Source of the DNA: Alphaproteobacteria bacterium
GTDB taxonomy: Bacteria > Myxococcota_A > UBA796 > GCA-2862545
Direction: 5' to 3'
Assembly (NCBI GenBank): GCA_020632925.1
Contig: JACKER010000009.1
Coordinates: 434,001 to 498,000, forward strand
DNA length: 64,000 nt
Shown here: piece by piece, positions 1-7,880 of the stretch
How positions within the stretch are numbered: the stretch's first letter is position 1
Layout: every line of letters starts with the position of its first letter
Position numbers and translations under genes: made by a program
Notes under the pieces: generated by a model
What the model saw: only the letters and a program-made list of their open reading frames with translations
Databases searched by the model: none
Told to the model about the DNA's origin: nothing

Positions 1-460
1 CGAGCTGTTCGGGCGGGAGCGTCGACAAGAGGGCGCCGATCGGGCCCTCGACCGGCGTCTCCGGCACGGGGACCGCCGTCGGCTCCGCCAGCAGCGCGCC
101 GGGGGGCAGCAGCGAGGCCTCGCCCTTCACCGAGAGCGACGACGCGACCTGGTCGGGGAGCGCACCGGGCAGGAGCTTGACCTCGACCTTGTCGAGATCC
201 GAGCCGACCTTGGCCAGCGGGACCCCGGCGGCCTGCAGCCGTTTCTCGGCGACCGTGGCGATCGCGGCCGGATCCCCTTCGACCACGTCGAAGTCGAGGT
301 CCAGCACACTCCCGCGCTTGCCTGGGGCGGTCACGCCGCCCGCGGACTGCGCGAGTCGCTCCTCCGCCCCGGCTTGCAGGAACGTCGGCGCCAGGATCCA
401 GACCGAACCCACCACCAGGGCGGCGACGGCCGACAAACGCAACCAGTAGATGCCTTCCAC
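1..460 (-). CDS. secD: SecD-like preprotein translocase subunit (N-terminal part, runs off the window)
   Basis: Only the first ~153 residues are inside the window. Starting from GTG at 460 the product has a charged start, one clear membrane segment at about residues 6-28 (WLRLSAVAALVVGSVWILAP), then a hydrophilic region containing DLDFDVVEGDPAAIATVAEK. SecD assists the late, proton-motive-force-driven stage of Sec export in a SecD-SecF-YajC complex, with its first helix followed by a large periplasmic domain, which fits the topology seen. The main argument is position: it lies 14 nt downstream of yajC in the same orientation, the usual yajC-secD-secF order. The classical GLDLxGG signature is not present in the visible part, so either it is a divergent SecD or another membrane protein occupies this place. 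The assignment is inferred from context and topology. Confidence 0.6.
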   Translation of the reverse strand, partial: MEGIYWLRLSAVAALVVGSVWILAPTFLQAGAEERLAQSAGGVTAPGKRGSVLDLDFDVVEGDPAAIATVAEKRLQAAGVPLAKVGSDLDKVEVKLLPGALPDQVASSLSVKGEASLLPPGALLAEPTAVPVPETPVEGPIGALLSTLPPEQL

Positions 461-474
461 GCGCGGACTCCTCG

Positions 475-762
475 TCACGCCTTGCCGGGCGTCGCCCCGG
501 GAGCGGGATCACCCTCTCGCCGGGCGATGCTGGACTTCTCGATCGTGATGCGCGTCTTCTCGGCGATCTCGAGGGACAGCGTGTCGCCGTCCACCGAGTT
601 GACCGTGCCGTGGATCCCCGAGCTCGTCACGACCCGATCGCCCTTGGCGAGCGAGGCGAGGAGCTTGTCGTGGTCCCCCTTCTCCCGGAGCTGCGGACGG
701 ATGACCATGAAGTACATCACGCCGAAGATCAGGAGGATGGGGAGGAAGTCGACCGGGTTCAC
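475..762 (-). CDS. yajC: Sec translocon accessory subunit YajC
   Basis: A 95-residue protein, the usual YajC size. The chosen GTG at 762 gives an N-terminal membrane anchor (NPVDFLPILLIFGVMYFMVI) immediately followed by RPQ, the family hallmark, then the compact beta-rich domain with KGDRVVTSSGIHGTV and a basic/acidic tail. YajC sits in the inner membrane with SecDF and supports protein export. A much longer frame stays open upstream on this strand, but it is antisense to queA and has no YajC features, so the short start is preferred. It is 14 nt upstream of the secD-like gene and diverges from queA across a 126-nt gap. No unusual residues are seen. Confidence 0.93.
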   Translation of the reverse strand: MNPVDFLPILLIFGVMYFMVIRPQLREKGDHDKLLASLAKGDRVVTSSGIHGTVNSVDGDTLSLEIAEKTRITIEKSSIARREGDPAPGATPGKA

Positions 763-888
763 GGGAGCCGTCCGGAAAAGCGCGGGAGAAGAGAAGCACC
801 GAACGGTGCGCGTCAAGGCGCGCTTGCTCGGAGGGACCGCAGCGCTTATCGACCCGAGGATGGCGGTGCCAGGGAGAGCGCGGGTTCG

Positions 889-1926
889 GTGGCCTTGGAC
901 GACTGGGACTTCGATCTCCCCCCGGAGCGGATCGCGCGTCGACCCGCGGAGCGCCGGACCGACGCGCGCCTGATGGTCGTGCCGCTGCCCACGGGCTCTC
1001 CGAGGGACGCGCGGATCTCGGACCTCCCCGAGCTGTTGCGGGATGGCGATCTGCTCGTGGCCAACGACTCGCGGGTGATGCGCGCGCGCCTCGGTGCCCG
1101 CCGCGCCACCGGGGGCGCGGTCGAGCTGCTCCTCCTCGGCGCGGGGCCGGGCGAGATCGAGGCGCTGGCGAGGCCCGCGAGGAAGCTGCGTGTGGGCGAT
1201 CGCCTCAGCGTCGACGGCGGGTCGCAGGTCGAGATCGTGGGCGCTGCCGTCGACGGGATCGTGCGCGTGCGCTTCGACGAGGCACCCGAGGCCGTGATGG
1301 CCCGCGCGGGCCGGCTGCCGCTCCCGCCCTACCTCGAGCGCGACGCCGACGCCGAGGACGACGTCCGCTACCAGACGGTGTTCGCGGACGCCCTCGGCTC
1401 GTCGGCGGCGCCCACCGCGGGGCTGCACCTCGACCGCGAGCTGCTCGCGACGTTGGCGGCTCGCGGGGCGGGGTTCGCGACGGTGACGCTGCACGTCGGT
1501 CTCGGCACCTTCCGTCCGCTGCGCGACGAGGACGTGGCGCAGGGCGAGCTGCACCCCGAGGTCTGGACGGTCCCCTCGGCGACGGCCGAGGCGGTGGCGG
1601 AGACCCGGGCGCGGGGTGGGCGCGTGATCGCGGTGGGGACGACCTCCGCGCGCGCGCTGCAGTCCGCGACGCCGACCGGTGCGACGCTGCCGGTCGCCGG
1701 GTCCGGCACCACCCGCCTCTTCCTGCGGCCGCCGGACCGCCCGACCGCCTTCGACGGCCTGCTCACGAACTTCCACCTGCCCCGCAGCTCGCTCCTCATG
1801 CTGGTGGCCACGCTGTGCGGCCGGGAGCGTCTGCTCGCCGCCTACGCCGATGCGCTGCTGGCGGGGTACCGGTTCTACTCCTACGGGGACGCGATGCTGC
1901 TCTTGCCCGAGGCGCCCCGCCCGTGA
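889..1926 (+). CDS. queA: S-adenosylmethionine:tRNA ribosyltransferase-isomerase
   Basis: 345 residues, normal for QueA, which transfers and isomerises the ribosyl part of S-adenosylmethionine onto preQ1 in tRNA to make epoxyqueuosine. Family features run the whole length: the start DWDFDLPPERIARRPAERR, LLVANDSRVMRARL, the APTAGLHLD segment, VTLHVGLGTFRPL, GTTSARALQ, and the end GLLTNFHLPRSSLLMLVATLCG followed by RFYSYGDAMLLLP. GTG at 889 was taken because the family begins with this motif and an AGGGAG lies at 871-876; a TTG at 895 is the alternative. Its stop codon overlaps the GTG start of tgt, so the two consecutive queuosine steps are probably translationally coupled. Confidence 0.96.
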   Translation: MALDDWDFDLPPERIARRPAERRTDARLMVVPLPTGSPRDARISDLPELLRDGDLLVANDSRVMRARLGARRATGGAVELLLLGAGPGEIEALARPARKLRVGDRLSVDGGSQVEIVGAAVDGIVRVRFDEAPEAVMARAGRLPLPPYLERDADAEDDVRYQTVFADALGSSAAPTAGLHLDRELLATLAARGAGFATVTLHVGLGTFRPLRDEDVAQGELHPEVWTVPSATAEAVAETRARGGRVIAVGTTSARALQSATPTGATLPVAGSGTTRLFLRPPDRPTAFDGLLTNFHLPRSSLLMLVATLCGRERLLAAYADALLAGYRFYSYGDAMLLLPEAPRP

Positions 1927-3050
1927 GGCCCGCCACGTTCCACGTCGAGTCGAGCTGCGGCGCCGCGCGCGCAGGCACGCTCTCCCTGCCCCACGGCTCG
2001 ATCCCGACACCGGCGTTCATGCCCGTGGGGACGCGCGGCACGGTGCGAGGGGTGACGCCCGCCGAGCTCCGCGAGATCGGCACGACGATCGTGCTCGCGA
2101 ACACCTACCACCTGTGGGTGCGGCCCGGGCACGAGGTGGTGCGGACGCTCGGCGGGCTGCACACCTTCATGGCCTGGGACGGTCCGATCCTCACGGACAG
2201 CGGCGGGTACCAGGTCTTCTCGATGTCCGATCGCTCCGTCGTCAGCGAGAAGGGTGTCCGCATCCGCTCCCCGGAGGACGGCGAGTGGCGCGTCCTGACC
2301 CCCGAGACCTCGATCGAGGTCCAGGAGGCGCTGGGAGTCGACATCGCGATGGCCTTCGACGAGTGCCTGGAGCACCCGGCCACTCGCGACCGCGCGGCGC
2401 GGAGCACCGAGCGCACGACCCGGTGGCTGCACCGCTGCCAGGCGGCGCGCGCCTTCCCGGAGCGCACGGCCATGTTCGGCATCGTGCAGGGTGGGCTCTA
2501 CGAGGACCTCCGGCGGGCCCACGCGCAGGAGCTCGTGGAGATGGACCTGGACGGGTACGCGATCGGCGGGCTGTCGGTCGGCGAATCCCGCGAGGAGCTG
2601 GTGGCCTACGCCTCGCTCTCGGCCTCGTGCCTGCCCGACGACAAGGTCCGCTACCTCATGGGCGTCGGGCAACCGGTCGACATCGTGGACGCGGTGCTCG
2701 CCGGCGTGGACCTCTTCGACTGCGTGCTCCCCTCGCGCGCGGGGCGCCACGGCCAGGCATACACGACGCAGGGGCGCGTGAACCTCAAGAACGCACGGTT
2801 CGCCACGGACCCCGAGCCGCTGGACGCCGACTGCGACTGCCTCGCCTGCCGCACCGTCTCGCGGGCCTACCTGCGTCACCTGGTCCGTTGTGGCGAGATC
2901 CTCGGGAAGCGGCTGGTCTCCCTGCACAACCTCGCGCTGTACCAGCGCCTCATGCGAGATCTCCGCGCGGCGCTGCTGGCGGGCGACCCGGTGGCGCTGG
3001 CGGCGCTCCGGACCCGCGCGGAGCTGGCCTCGGGACGGGCACCCGAATAG
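1923..3050 (+). CDS. tgt: Queuine/preQ1 tRNA-guanine transglycosylase
   Basis: 375 residues, full length for bacterial Tgt, which exchanges guanine 34 of GUN-anticodon tRNAs for preQ1. Visible motifs: TPAFMPVGTRGTVRG near the start, LTDSGGYQVFS with the proton-acceptor Asp, FDECLEHPA, FGIVQGGLYEDLR, GGLSVGES, and LFDCVLPSRAGRHG, whose Asp is the expected nucleophile. The zinc site is present as CDCLAC with a downstream RLVSLHN histidine. The GTG start is inside the queA stop region (GTGA overlap). Together with queA it makes the tRNA queuosine module; the S1-domain gene follows 22 nt later. Confidence 0.97.
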   Translation: MRPATFHVESSCGAARAGTLSLPHGSIPTPAFMPVGTRGTVRGVTPAELREIGTTIVLANTYHLWVRPGHEVVRTLGGLHTFMAWDGPILTDSGGYQVFSMSDRSVVSEKGVRIRSPEDGEWRVLTPETSIEVQEALGVDIAMAFDECLEHPATRDRAARSTERTTRWLHRCQAARAFPERTAMFGIVQGGLYEDLRRAHAQELVEMDLDGYAIGGLSVGESREELVAYASLSASCLPDDKVRYLMGVGQPVDIVDAVLAGVDLFDCVLPSRAGRHGQAYTTQGRVNLKNARFATDPEPLDADCDCLACRTVSRAYLRHLVRCGEILGKRLVSLHNLALYQRLMRDLRAALLAGDPVALAALRTRAELASGRAPE

Positions 3051-3072
3051 GTCGGGCGGCTCGGAGGACAGC

Positions 3073-4680
3073 ATGGCATCGGGCAACGACCGGTGGAGCG
3101 ACATGGGTGGTGACGCGCGCCGTCGCACGCGGGATCAGGGTCCCCGCCCCCGTCGCGAGGATCGCGAGCAGGCGCGTGAGCAGCAGCGACGCGACGACCG
3201 GCCCGCCCGTCCCAGCCAGGACCAGCGGCGGGGTGCTGCGCCCGTGCCGGTGCAGGTGCCCATCGACCCGGAGCTCTCGGGTCCGCCCGCCCCCAAGCTC
3301 GACACCAACGACCTGCTCGCGCTGGCCCAGATGGACCCGACCGAGCTCGCCGCGATGCTCTCGGGCAACCTCGGTCGCAAGGAGATCGAGATCGGCACGA
3401 AGGTGACGGGCACGGTGACCCGCGTGGGTCGCGACACCGTGTTCGTCGACATCGGCACCAAGAGCGAGGGGCAGATCGAGCGCGGCACCGTCCCCGACGC
3501 ACGGCCCGGTCAGGAGCTCACCGCGTACGTCGCGTCCATGGGCGAGCACGGCATCGAGCTGGCGCTGACGCTCTCCGGTCGCGCCGCCGCCGAGCACCTC
3601 GAGGAGGCCCTGGCCTCCGGACTCCCGGTCGAGGGCAAGGTCGCGAGCCGCAACAGCGGCGGGTTCGAGGTCCGCATCGGGAGCGCCCGCGCCTTCTGCC
3701 CCGCGTCGATGATCAGCCGCCTCCCCGAGGTGGACATGGACGCCTTCGTCGGGCAGACGCTGCAGTTCCGCGTGGTCGAGACCGGCGACAAGGTGGTGGT
3801 GAACCGTCGCGTCCTGCAGGAGGAGGAGCTCGAGACGAAGGCGGGAGAGATCTGGGCCGCGCTCGAGATCGGCCAGCAGCACCGCGGCACGGTCCGCTCC
3901 GTGCAGGACTTCGGCTTCTTCGTCGACATCGGCGGGGTCGACGGCCTCGTCCCGCGCCGCGAGATCTCCTGGGCCGGCGGCGCGGACCCGCGCACGGCGG
4001 TCCGGATCGGGCAGGCCGTCGAGGTCGTGGTTATCGACATCGACCAGGAGCGCCGCAAGATCACCCTGTCGGTGAAGGCGCTCGAGAACGATCCCTGGCA
4101 CGCGGTCGGCACCGCGTTCGCCGAAGGTGGGGTGTACGCGGGTACGGTCGTGCGGGTGGAGCCCTTCGGCGCCTTCGTCGAGCTCGCGCCGGGGCTGCAG
4201 GGCCTCGTGCACGTCAGCAAGCTCGGCGGTGGTGCTCCCGACGTGGGGAACGCCATCGACGTGCGCCTGCTGCGCATCGATCCCGAGCGGCGGCGCCTCG
4301 AGCTCGCCCCCGTGAGCGCGGGTGAGACGTCGACCGCCGCGAGCAGCGACACCCCCGTGAGCGGGACGGTGCTCGAGGTGCTGCGGAACGGCGTGAACGT
4401 CCAGCTCGCGGACGGGCGCATCGGGTGGCTCCCGGAGCAGGAGGCCGATCTGCCCGCCGGGACCGTGCTCGCCCAGCGGTACCGCCGCGGCCGCCCCGTG
4501 CAGGCGCGCATCCTCCGCGACGATTCCCGCAAGCCGACGCTGACGGTCCGCGAGGCCCTCGACGAGGAGGAGCGCTCCTGGCGCAGCCACCAGGCCAAGG
4601 CCGCGCCGGCGGCGAAGGGCGGTGGGACCGGCTTCGGCACCTTCGGCGACCTCCTCGCCGGCTTCCAGCCGAAGAAGTGA
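3073..4680 (+). CDS. Multi-S1-domain RNA-binding protein, ribosomal protein S1-like
   Basis: 535 residues with a good ribosome binding site (GGAGGA, 3063-3068) before ATG 3073. Residues 1-75 are a charged, Arg/Gln-rich low-complexity tail; LALAQMDPTELAAML follows. Four S1 (OB-fold) domains can be traced at about 107-175 (GTVTRVGRDTVFVDIGTKSEG), 190-255, 278-348 (VQDFGFFVDIGGVDGLVP) and 365-430 (VEPFGAFVELAPGLQGLVHVS), with a weaker fifth repeat to about 500. S1 domains bind single-stranded RNA; proteins of this kind act in translation initiation or RNA turnover. The basic N-terminal extension and degenerate last domain differ from canonical RpsA, so I do not assign rpsA. Its stop overlaps the next gene's GTG. 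Confidence 0.85.
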   Translation: MASGNDRWSDMGGDARRRTRDQGPRPRREDREQAREQQRRDDRPARPSQDQRRGAAPVPVQVPIDPELSGPPAPKLDTNDLLALAQMDPTELAAMLSGNLGRKEIEIGTKVTGTVTRVGRDTVFVDIGTKSEGQIERGTVPDARPGQELTAYVASMGEHGIELALTLSGRAAAEHLEEALASGLPVEGKVASRNSGGFEVRIGSARAFCPASMISRLPEVDMDAFVGQTLQFRVVETGDKVVVNRRVLQEEELETKAGEIWAALEIGQQHRGTVRSVQDFGFFVDIGGVDGLVPRREISWAGGADPRTAVRIGQAVEVVVIDIDQERRKITLSVKALENDPWHAVGTAFAEGGVYAGTVVRVEPFGAFVELAPGLQGLVHVSKLGGGAPDVGNAIDVRLLRIDPERRRLELAPVSAGETSTAASSDTPVSGTVLEVLRNGVNVQLADGRIGWLPEQEADLPAGTVLAQRYRRGRPVQARILRDDSRKPTLTVREALDEEERSWRSHQAKAAPAAKGGGTGFGTFGDLLAGFQPKK

Positions 4681-5021
4681 AGCAGCCGCTCCCGATCGTC
4701 TGGATGTCGATCGCCACCTCGGTGGCGGTCTTCGCGGTGGTGGCGGTGGTGATGCCCCCGATGGAGGGCGTGCAGCCGGGGATGGCGATCCCCATCGGCC
4801 TCGCCGGGCTCCTGCCGGCGGCGGGCTCGCTGCTCGTGGGGCGCGCGGTGCTCCTCGAGCTGCCCACGCAGACCCGCTGGATCATGCGGTGGGCGCTCGC
4901 CGAGGCCGTCGCGATCATGGGCCTGATGGTCGACCTGACGGGCGGACCGATCTGGTTCGCGGCTGCCCTGATGGGGCTCGGGATGCTGCTCGTCCTGGTC
5001 CAGTACCCCCGAGAGACGTAG
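4677..5021 (+). CDS. Small polytopic membrane protein, function unknown
   Basis: 114 residues, starting at a GTG that overlaps the S1 gene stop (GTGA). Almost the entire chain is hydrophobic, with four probable membrane helices at about residues 8-29, 38-60, 69-90 and 92-110. No charged catalytic motif or transporter signature is visible. The coupling to the S1 gene suggests co-expression, but I do not recognise the family and no function is proposed. The stop codon lies in the left arm of a hairpin shared with the convergent gene at 5029. Confidence 0.75.
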   Translation: MKQPLPIVWMSIATSVAVFAVVAVVMPPMEGVQPGMAIPIGLAGLLPAAGSLLVGRAVLLELPTQTRWIMRWALAEAVAIMGLMVDLTGGPIWFAAALMGLGMLLVLVQYPRET

Positions 5022-5033
5022 CCCGGAGCTACG
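5017..5033. terminator. Bidirectional hairpin between convergent genes, embedding both stop codons
   Basis: CGTAGC-CCGGA-GCTACG forms a perfect 6-bp stem with a 5-nt loop. The left arm contains the TAG of the upstream plus-strand gene and the right arm contains the CTA (TAG on the minus strand) of the convergent gene. No T-tract follows on either side, so termination efficiency cannot be judged. Confidence 0.5.
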
Positions 5034-5805
5034 GCTCGCCGGCGGAGAGCGCGGACGCGAGATCGACGGTGTCCCGCAGCATCCGCTCGATGCGCACCGC
5101 GTCCCGCAGCGAGTCGCCGAAGGCGTAGACCGTGCCCGCACGGACCATGCCGCCGTGGTCGTAGAGCACCGCGAGCAACGCCTCGCGCGCGATGTCGCCC
5201 CGGAGCAGGGCCACCCCGGTGGGGCTGATGCCCGTCACCGCGATCCGCCGGTCGAGGATGGGATCGCCGACCTTGACCGCCGGATCGTCGTCGGACGGGC
5301 GGACGAGGCGCACGGCCGCCCAGACCTCGGGCAGATCGGCGCGCACGGTCACGCCCACCACCCCGTCACGGCGCCGGGCCTCGGTGATCTCGACGGGTCG
5401 TCCACGGACCTCGCCCCACAGCTGCGACAGGTCCTCGCTCGCGCGCAGGCCGTGGCGCTCGACGAGCTGGGTCACGGGTCGGCGCCACCAGGCGGCTGCG
5501 GCGCGGGCGGCGCGCACCAGGAGCGCCAGCGTCTCCTCGGGCGGCTGACCGTCGTGCAGCGTGAGCCAACCGCGGTCGAGGCGCAGCGGCCGGCCGTCGA
5601 GCTCCCGCACCTCGAACAGGTCCGCGATCGAGCGCAGCCCGATGGTCTCGCCGAAGCCCCGCGCGGGGATCTGGGCGGCGAAGCCGTAGCCGTCGGTGGA
5701 CACGTCGAGGCGGACAACGACCCCGTCGCGCTCGCCGATCAGCTCGTGCTCGCCGTTGTACGTCAGGCTCAGCCGGTGGGCGAAGCCCTGCAGGTCGGTG
5801 TTCAT
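5029..5805 (-). CDS. Conserved-looking cytosolic protein of unknown function
   Basis: 258 residues from ATG 5805, which overlaps the stop of the glutathione reductase gene (ATGA), so the two are almost certainly one transcript and translationally coupled. No signal peptide or membrane segment. The chain looks like two alpha/beta halves: residues 1-125 (DGVVVRLDVSTDGYGFAAQIP, ARGFGETIGLRSIADLFEVR) and 140-258 (VGDPILDRRIAVTG, then an all-helical end). No catalytic motif recognised. A role tied to thiol or redox status is possible from the linkage only and is pure inference. Confidence 0.72.
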   Translation of the reverse strand: MNTDLQGFAHRLSLTYNGEHELIGERDGVVVRLDVSTDGYGFAAQIPARGFGETIGLRSIADLFEVRELDGRPLRLDRGWLTLHDGQPPEETLALLVRAARAAAAWWRRPVTQLVERHGLRASEDLSQLWGEVRGRPVEITEARRRDGVVGVTVRADLPEVWAAVRLVRPSDDDPAVKVGDPILDRRIAVTGISPTGVALLRGDIAREALLAVLYDHGGMVRAGTVYAFGDSLRDAVRIERMLRDTVDLASALSAGEP

Positions 5806-7169
5806 GCGACCGGGACCCACTCCCGACGGAGGGTCACGAGCTCCTCGGCGATCGTCGGGTGGATGCCGATGGTGCTGTCCAGCTGTGCCTTGGTCGCGTG
5901 GCACTTCAAGGCCACCGCGAAGCCCTGCACGATCTCGCCCGCCTCCTCCCCCATCACGTGCACCCCCAGGACGCGATCGGTCGGTCCGTCCACGACGAGC
6001 TTCACCATCACTCGCTCCTCGCGACCCGTCAGCTTGTGGCGGAGCGGCGTGAACGTGGACTTGAAGATCTTGACGTGGCCGTGGAGCCTGCGCGCGTCCT
6101 GCTCGGTCAACCCGACGGTCGCCAGGGGCGGGCTCGTGAACACGGCGGTCGGAACGTCCCGGTACTCCATCCGGCGATCCTCGCCGGCGAACAGGTTGTG
6201 CGCCACCACCGTCCCCTCGGCCAGCGCCACCGGGGTCAGCTGCATGCGATCGATCACGTCACCCACGGCATAGACCGACGGCGCGGTGGTGCAGAACGCG
6301 TCGTCCACCGCGATCGCCCCGCCGGGAGTGAGCTGGACGCCTGCGCTCTCGAGGCCCAGCCCCTCGGTGTTCGGGATCCGGCCGATGGCCTGCAGGACGG
6401 CGTCGACCTCGATCCGTTCGTCCTCGACGGTGACGACGAGCCCCGTGTCGGTGCGCTCCACGCGGTCCAGCCCGGCCGACAGCCGCAGGTGGATCCCCCG
6501 CATCCGGAGCTCGTTCGCCAGCTCGTGGCGGAGGCACTCGTCGAACCCCCGGAGCAGGCCCGTGCCGCGATGGACCAGCGAGACCTCGACCCCGAGCCCG
6601 TTCATCACGCAGGCCAGCTCGCACGCGATGTACCCGCCGCCGACCACCAGCATGCGGCGCGGCAGCTCCTTCATCGTGAAGATGTCGTCCGAGACCAGGA
6701 CGTGCTCCGAGCCCGGGAGCTCCTCCTCGGACGTACGGCGCGGCTTGCCCCCGGGAGCGACCAGGAGGTAGCGCGAGGTGAGCACCCGATCGCCCACCTG
6801 CACGCTGTGGGGGCCGATCACCTTCGCCCACCCCTCGATCAGCTTGACGTTCGCGTCCTCGAGGAGGTGGCGGTACACCCGGTTGAGACGGGCAACCTCC
6901 TTGTCGCGCCCCTCGCACAGCGTCGGCCAGTCGAAGCGCGCCCCCTCGACCTGCCAGCCGTAGCCGGCCATGTCCCGCAGCGCGTCGCCATACCCGGCGG
7001 CGAAGACCATCAGCTTCTTGGGGACGCACCCCACGTTCACGCAGGTCCCGCCGAGCCGTTGCCCTTCGATCAGCACGACGCGGGCACCGAGCGAGGCCGC
7101 CACGCGCGCCGCCCGAACCCCGCCGCTCCCGCCGCCGATGACCACCAGGTCGTGGTCGAAGTCGTGCAT
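5802..7169 (-). CDS. gor: Glutathione-disulfide reductase (NADPH, FAD)
   Basis: 455 residues, normal for class I pyridine nucleotide-disulfide oxidoreductases. FAD-binding GGGSGG lies at 12-17, and the redox-active pair C43/C48 in GGTCVNVGCVPKK. The NAD(P) site is VVGGGYIACE with the downstream HRGTGLLRGFD arginines that favour NADPH in glutathione reductases. The second FAD motif is YAVGDVIDRMQLTPVA, and the C-terminal dimer-interface HPTIAEE supplies the catalytic His-Glu. The GGTCVN...LLRxFD combination points to glutathione reductase rather than lipoamide dehydrogenase or mercuric reductase; mycothione or trypanothione-type substrates cannot be excluded. ATG 7169 faces the FMN-reductase gene across a 105-nt divergent gap. 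Confidence 0.92.
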   Translation of the reverse strand: MHDFDHDLVVIGGGSGGVRAARVAASLGARVVLIEGQRLGGTCVNVGCVPKKLMVFAAGYGDALRDMAGYGWQVEGARFDWPTLCEGRDKEVARLNRVYRHLLEDANVKLIEGWAKVIGPHSVQVGDRVLTSRYLLVAPGGKPRRTSEEELPGSEHVLVSDDIFTMKELPRRMLVVGGGYIACELACVMNGLGVEVSLVHRGTGLLRGFDECLRHELANELRMRGIHLRLSAGLDRVERTDTGLVVTVEDERIEVDAVLQAIGRIPNTEGLGLESAGVQLTPGGAIAVDDAFCTTAPSVYAVGDVIDRMQLTPVALAEGTVVAHNLFAGEDRRMEYRDVPTAVFTSPPLATVGLTEQDARRLHGHVKIFKSTFTPLRHKLTGREERVMVKLVVDGPTDRVLGVHVMGEEAGEIVQGFAVALKCHATKAQLDSTIGIHPTIAEELVTLRREWVPVA

Positions 7170-7274
7170 CCCGGACCTCCCGACGCCCTGTCACCCGTCG
7201 GGACGAACCGTTCCACCGTCGGCACTGGCCATCCCAGGGCGACGTCCCTAGGAACCGCCTCGGAGGAAGAACCG

Positions 7275-7844
7275 ATGCCCGTCCTGCAGATCGTCGTCAC
7301 CAGCACCCGCCCCGGCCGCAAGGGCGACCGCGTCGCCGCCTGGTTCGCCGACAAGGCCCGCGAGCACGGCGTGTTCGAGGTCGAGCTGGTCGATCTGGCC
7401 GAGGTCGGGCTGCCGATGTTCGACGAGCCGAACCACCCGAGCCAGCGCAACTACGTCCACGACCACACGAAGCGCTGGAGCGAGCGCGTGTCCCGCGCGG
7501 ACGCGTTCGTGTTCGTGACCCCGGAGTACAACCACGGGACGCCGCCCGCGCTGGTCAACGCCCTCGACCACCTGCTGCACGAGTGGGCGTACAAGCCCGC
7601 CGCGTTCGTCAGCTACGGAGGGATCTCCGGCGGAACGCGCTCGGTCGTCATGTCCAAGTCGCTCCTCACGTCGCTCAAGATCATGCCGATCCCCGAGTCG
7701 GTGGCGATCCCCATGATCGGCGCCCACTTCCCGGACGCGAACGGGCCCTTCGTATCGGACGACCGCCTCGACAAGGCCCCCCGCGGCCTGCTCGAGGAGC
7801 TCGCCCGCTGGGAGCAGGCGCTACGCCCACTTCGTCGCGCCTGA
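7275..7844 (+). CDS. NAD(P)H-dependent FMN reductase family protein
   Basis: 189 residues with a strong ribosome binding site (GGAGGA, 7262-7267) before ATG 7275. The flavodoxin-like fold is shown by the phosphate-binding start VVTSTRPGRKGDRVAAWF, the flavin-contacting VFVTPEYNHGTPPALVNALDHL, and YGGISGGTRSV. Family members reduce FMN or quinones with NAD(P)H as homodimers. It diverges from gor, which would make a shared redox-responsive promoter plausible, but no operator is recognised in 7170-7274. The exact substrate cannot be read from the sequence. Confidence 0.88.
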   Translation: MPVLQIVVTSTRPGRKGDRVAAWFADKAREHGVFEVELVDLAEVGLPMFDEPNHPSQRNYVHDHTKRWSERVSRADAFVFVTPEYNHGTPPALVNALDHLLHEWAYKPAAFVSYGGISGGTRSVVMSKSLLTSLKIMPIPESVAIPMIGAHFPDANGPFVSDDRLDKAPRGLLEELARWEQALRPLRRA

Positions 7845-7880
7845 TCGACGTACGAAATAGCTGGGGTGCGGGAGGAGACG

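Noticed and set aside
7866..7880. GTG 7866 as the start of asnS.
   Set aside because: ATG 7881 has an ideal ribosome binding site five bases upstream that lies within the extra codons of the longer form.
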